Assembly (NCBI GenBank): GCA_002314435.1
Contig: DCFV01000003.1
Location: forward strand, 1-14,714
Direction of reading: 5' to 3'
Length of the DNA stretch: 14,714 bases
Origin: Acidobacteriaceae bacterium UBA1795
Lineage (GTDB): Bacteria; Acidobacteriota; Terriglobia; Terriglobales; Acidobacteriaceae
Under the pieces are notes generated by a model that was not told the DNA's origin, made no database searches, and worked only from the letters and a program-made list of their open reading frames with translations. Of this stretch, positions 13,274-14,714 are shown in pieces. The translations under genes were made by a program, and so were the position numbers. Every line of letters begins with the position of its first letter. Position 1 is the first letter of the stretch.

Positions 13274-13756
13274 TCAGCGCGGCAATGGCGGCGGCGCCGG
13301 ACGGTCGTGGTCCTTCTCAGGCGGCGCCACAAACGGCTGCGGCCCGAGGTGCCCACGATGGCAAGTCCCGCAGGTTACCGGGTCGCCCGAGTTGTCCACC
13401 TTGCTCACGAACTGAATGTTGATCATCTCCACCATCCGGAACATCGCCCGCGCGGTGGCCTTCTCCGGTTTTGAGTCGTCGGCAAAGTTCAGCCGAGGCT
13501 TGCCATTTGGGCCAATGTTTTTGGGGTCAGCGGTGTGACAGGTGCTGCACTCGGTGCCCAGCTCGGACTCCCACTTTTCCATGATGTCGTGTACCTGCTC
13601 GCCGGTGAGCGTTTTGGGCAGCACCTGCAGGTTGGTGGGGGCCGGTGGATGCCACTGTGGATGCGGTGCGGAAGACTCCTGGGCGGTTGCGAAAACTGCG
13701 ACGGAGAGAGCGGCCGCCAGTGCGGCGGCAGATAGCAATGGGGAAACGGTTTTCAA
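13274..13756 (-). CDS. Exported dihaem c-type cytochrome, reaction-centre cytochrome-like
   Basis: The 160-aa product has a signal peptide (to about residue 25, FATA/QE) and two haem-binding motifs, CSTCH (70-74) and CGTCH (129-133). Methionines that could serve as sixth ligands lie upstream of each (M59; M105, M108 and M111). The order 'helix with Met, then CxxCH' and the phrase NLQVLPKTLTGEQVHDIM resemble half of the four-haem photosynthetic reaction-centre cytochrome subunit family (PF02276); shortened relatives are known to me from non-phototrophic Acidobacteria. It probably carries electrons in the periplasm; the partner is unknown. The start is TTG at 13756, the only one giving a complete signal peptide, with GAGG ten bases upstream. 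The C-terminus is His/Asp/Pro-rich. It lies 54 bases behind the DNA glycosylase on the same strand. Confidence 0.88.
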   Translation of the reverse strand: MKTVSPLLSAAALAAALSVAVFATAQESSAPHPQWHPPAPTNLQVLPKTLTGEQVHDIMEKWESELGTECSTCHTADPKNIGPNGKPRLNFADDSKPEKATARAMFRMVEMINIQFVSKVDNSGDPVTCGTCHRGHLGPQPFVAPPEKDHDRPAPPPLPR

Positions 13757-13810
13757 GCGTAGAGTGCCTCGTGTATCGGGAAAAATGGGTGCTGCCCGTT
13801 GGACGGAATA

Positions 13811-14512
13811 TCAGGATAGCTGGACGCGCCTTCCTGTGAAACTCTTTGGGCCTGAGACGCACGCGTGGCCGTGCAGGACAAAGCGCAGCGGCCAGTCCAC
13901 TGCCTCTTTGATGCCGATGCGCGGGGTGACCAGAGCTTCAGTGACCGCGTAGCCGCCATCCAGCACCTGCAAAGGTGAATCGGCGCGGGTAACGTCCAGA
14001 CCGTTGTGCTCCGCACATGTGAGCCCCAGCGCCTGGCACAACCGGCTGGGCCCGCTGGTCAACAGCTTTGCGGCAGCGCCGGGCGTGAGACCGCGGTTGG
14101 TTGCCATCGCGTCCAGGCCGGCGAGCGGCTCCAATGCGCGCAGCAGCACGCAGCCCGCGCGGCCCTCGGCCTCGCAGCTCAGGTTCATGCAGAAGTAACG
14201 GCCGTAGATCGCGTAGACGTATGCGTGACCTGCGGGGCCAAAGAGAACCCGATTGCGCGGCGTGGGTCCCCGATGCGAATGCGCGGCCGGGTCGGGGGGC
14301 GTGTTGTGCGGGCCGAGGTACGCCTCGACCTCAACGATTCTTCCGACAACAAGACCGTGGGGACCACGATAAGCCAATATCTTGCCGAGGAGGCGCGGGG
14401 CCACCCGCTCCGGCGCGTCCTCGTAGAAGGCGCGCGGCAGCCGACGGCCGGAAATGTTCTTGATTTCCCAGGTCTCAGAATCGAAACCTGGGGTACCCTG
14501 CATCGTGCTCAT
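13811..14512 (-). CDS. DNA-3-methyladenine glycosylase (AAG/MPG family)
   Basis: This enzyme removes alkylated and deaminated purines from DNA, starting base-excision repair. From the ATG at 14512 it is 233 aa. Motifs correspond to human AAG: GRIVEVEAYLGP (E63 and Y65 matching Glu125 and Tyr127), AAHSHRGPTPRNRVLFG (H78 matching His136), YVYAIYGRYFCMNL (Y98-Y100, Tyr157-Tyr159 region) and LLRALEPLAGL. The start is uncertain. An ATG at 14539 would add nine residues and overlap the peroxiredoxin gene by 22 bases, but its AAGGA abuts the start. 14512 lies just after the peroxiredoxin TAG and has no strong ribosome-binding site. 14503 is a third option. The catalytic part is unaffected. It is probably co-transcribed with the peroxiredoxin gene. 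Confidence 0.93.
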   Translation of the reverse strand: MSTMQGTPGFDSETWEIKNISGRRLPRAFYEDAPERVAPRLLGKILAYRGPHGLVVGRIVEVEAYLGPHNTPPDPAAHSHRGPTPRNRVLFGPAGHAYVYAIYGRYFCMNLSCEAEGRAGCVLLRALEPLAGLDAMATNRGLTPGAAAKLLTSGPSRLCQALGLTCAEHNGLDVTRADSPLQVLDGGYAVTEALVTPRIGIKEAVDWPLRFVLHGHACVSGPKSFTGRRVQLS

Positions 14513-14517
14513 AGACG

Positions 14518-14714
14518 CTATTTGTGGGTCCTGTTCCATTCCTTCAGCAGGGCGAGGACTTCTTCGGCGTGGCCCTCGGGTTTCATTTTGGGGAAGACGT
14601 GCAGCAGCGTCTGGTCGGGGCCGATGACGAATGTCGTGCGCTCGATGCCACGAACCTTCTTGCCGTACATATGCTTATCTTTCATGACACCAAACTGATT
14701 GCAGACTTTCTCGT
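14518..14714 (-). CDS. Peroxiredoxin, Bcp/PrxQ type (C-terminal part, cut by window edge)
   Basis: Only the last 64 residues are present; the gene continues beyond 14714. The frame reads EKVCNQFGVMKDKHMYGKK, then ERTTFVIGPDQTLLHVF, then KPEGHAEEVLALL, and stops at TAG (14518-14520). This matches the C-terminal third of thioredoxin-dependent thiol peroxidases of the Bcp (AhpC/TSA, PrxQ) family, including 'MYGKK', 'R-TFVI' and 'K--GHA-EVL'. The catalytic peroxidatic cysteine would lie outside the window. The DNA glycosylase follows or overlaps it on the same strand, making an oxidative/alkylation stress pair. Confidence 0.92.
   Translation of the reverse strand, partial: EKVCNQFGVMKDKHMYGKKVRGIERTTFVIGPDQTLLHVFPKMKPEGHAEEVLALLKEWNRTHK

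Noticed and set aside
1..14714. CRISPR array, insertion sequence, phage or defence genes
   Set aside because: No regularly spaced repeats, no transposase or integrase motifs, no terminal inverted repeats and no composition break were seen.

Overview
The window looks like chromosomal DNA of an acidobacterium, most likely class Terriglobia (Acidobacteriaceae type). This is judged from the high GC content, a DUF6599-like exported protein, a MerR-type helix-turn-helix/TPR fusion, a secreted TPR protein with a carboxypeptidase-regulatory-like N-terminus, and a reaction-centre-type dihaem cytochrome in what looks like a non-photosynthetic setting. The assignment is family recognition by eye; no search was run. 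I see no integrase, transposase, phage gene, CRISPR array or toxin-antitoxin pair, so it reads as an ordinary core/housekeeping region. I found no convincing new multi-gene system.

Layout. 1-187 holds no gene. 188-1132 (-) encodes a MerR-HTH/TPR protein with a GTG start. A 600-base gap (1133-1734) carries a candidate promoter for it and a DnaA-box-like direct repeat. tRNA-Thr(CGU) follows on the minus strand (1735-1810) with its own promoter. On the plus strand come a small two-helix membrane protein (1922-2170) and a 212-aa zinc-ribbon protein (2198-2836), then a terminator-like hairpin and an AT-rich gap.

3197-8253 is a minus-strand block. In transcription order it is a GNAT polyamine-type acetyltransferase, trmFO (4-base overlap), a putative outer-membrane beta-barrel protein, an integral membrane protein and a DUF6599-like exported protein. 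A 300-base divergent spacer with inverted and direct repeats separates it from the plus-strand genes: a secreted TPR protein ending at a strong terminator, the molybdenum-cofactor genes moeA and moaC, and a secreted GH30 glycosidase ending at a second strong terminator.

The right end is on the minus strand: a truncated peroxiredoxin (Bcp/PrxQ type), a 3-methyladenine DNA glycosylase immediately behind it, and the dihaem cytochrome. The peroxiredoxin and glycosylase form a small oxidative/alkylation damage pair.

The main non-gene observations concern regulation. At least three genes (the 212-aa protein, the GNAT and moeA) have a good -10 hexamer ending only 6-7 bases before the start codon and no Shine-Dalgarno. 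This suggests leaderless transcripts, side by side with genes that have clear AAGGAG-type sites. Repeated motifs also lie in the MerR-TPR upstream region and in the GNAT/TPR divergent spacer.
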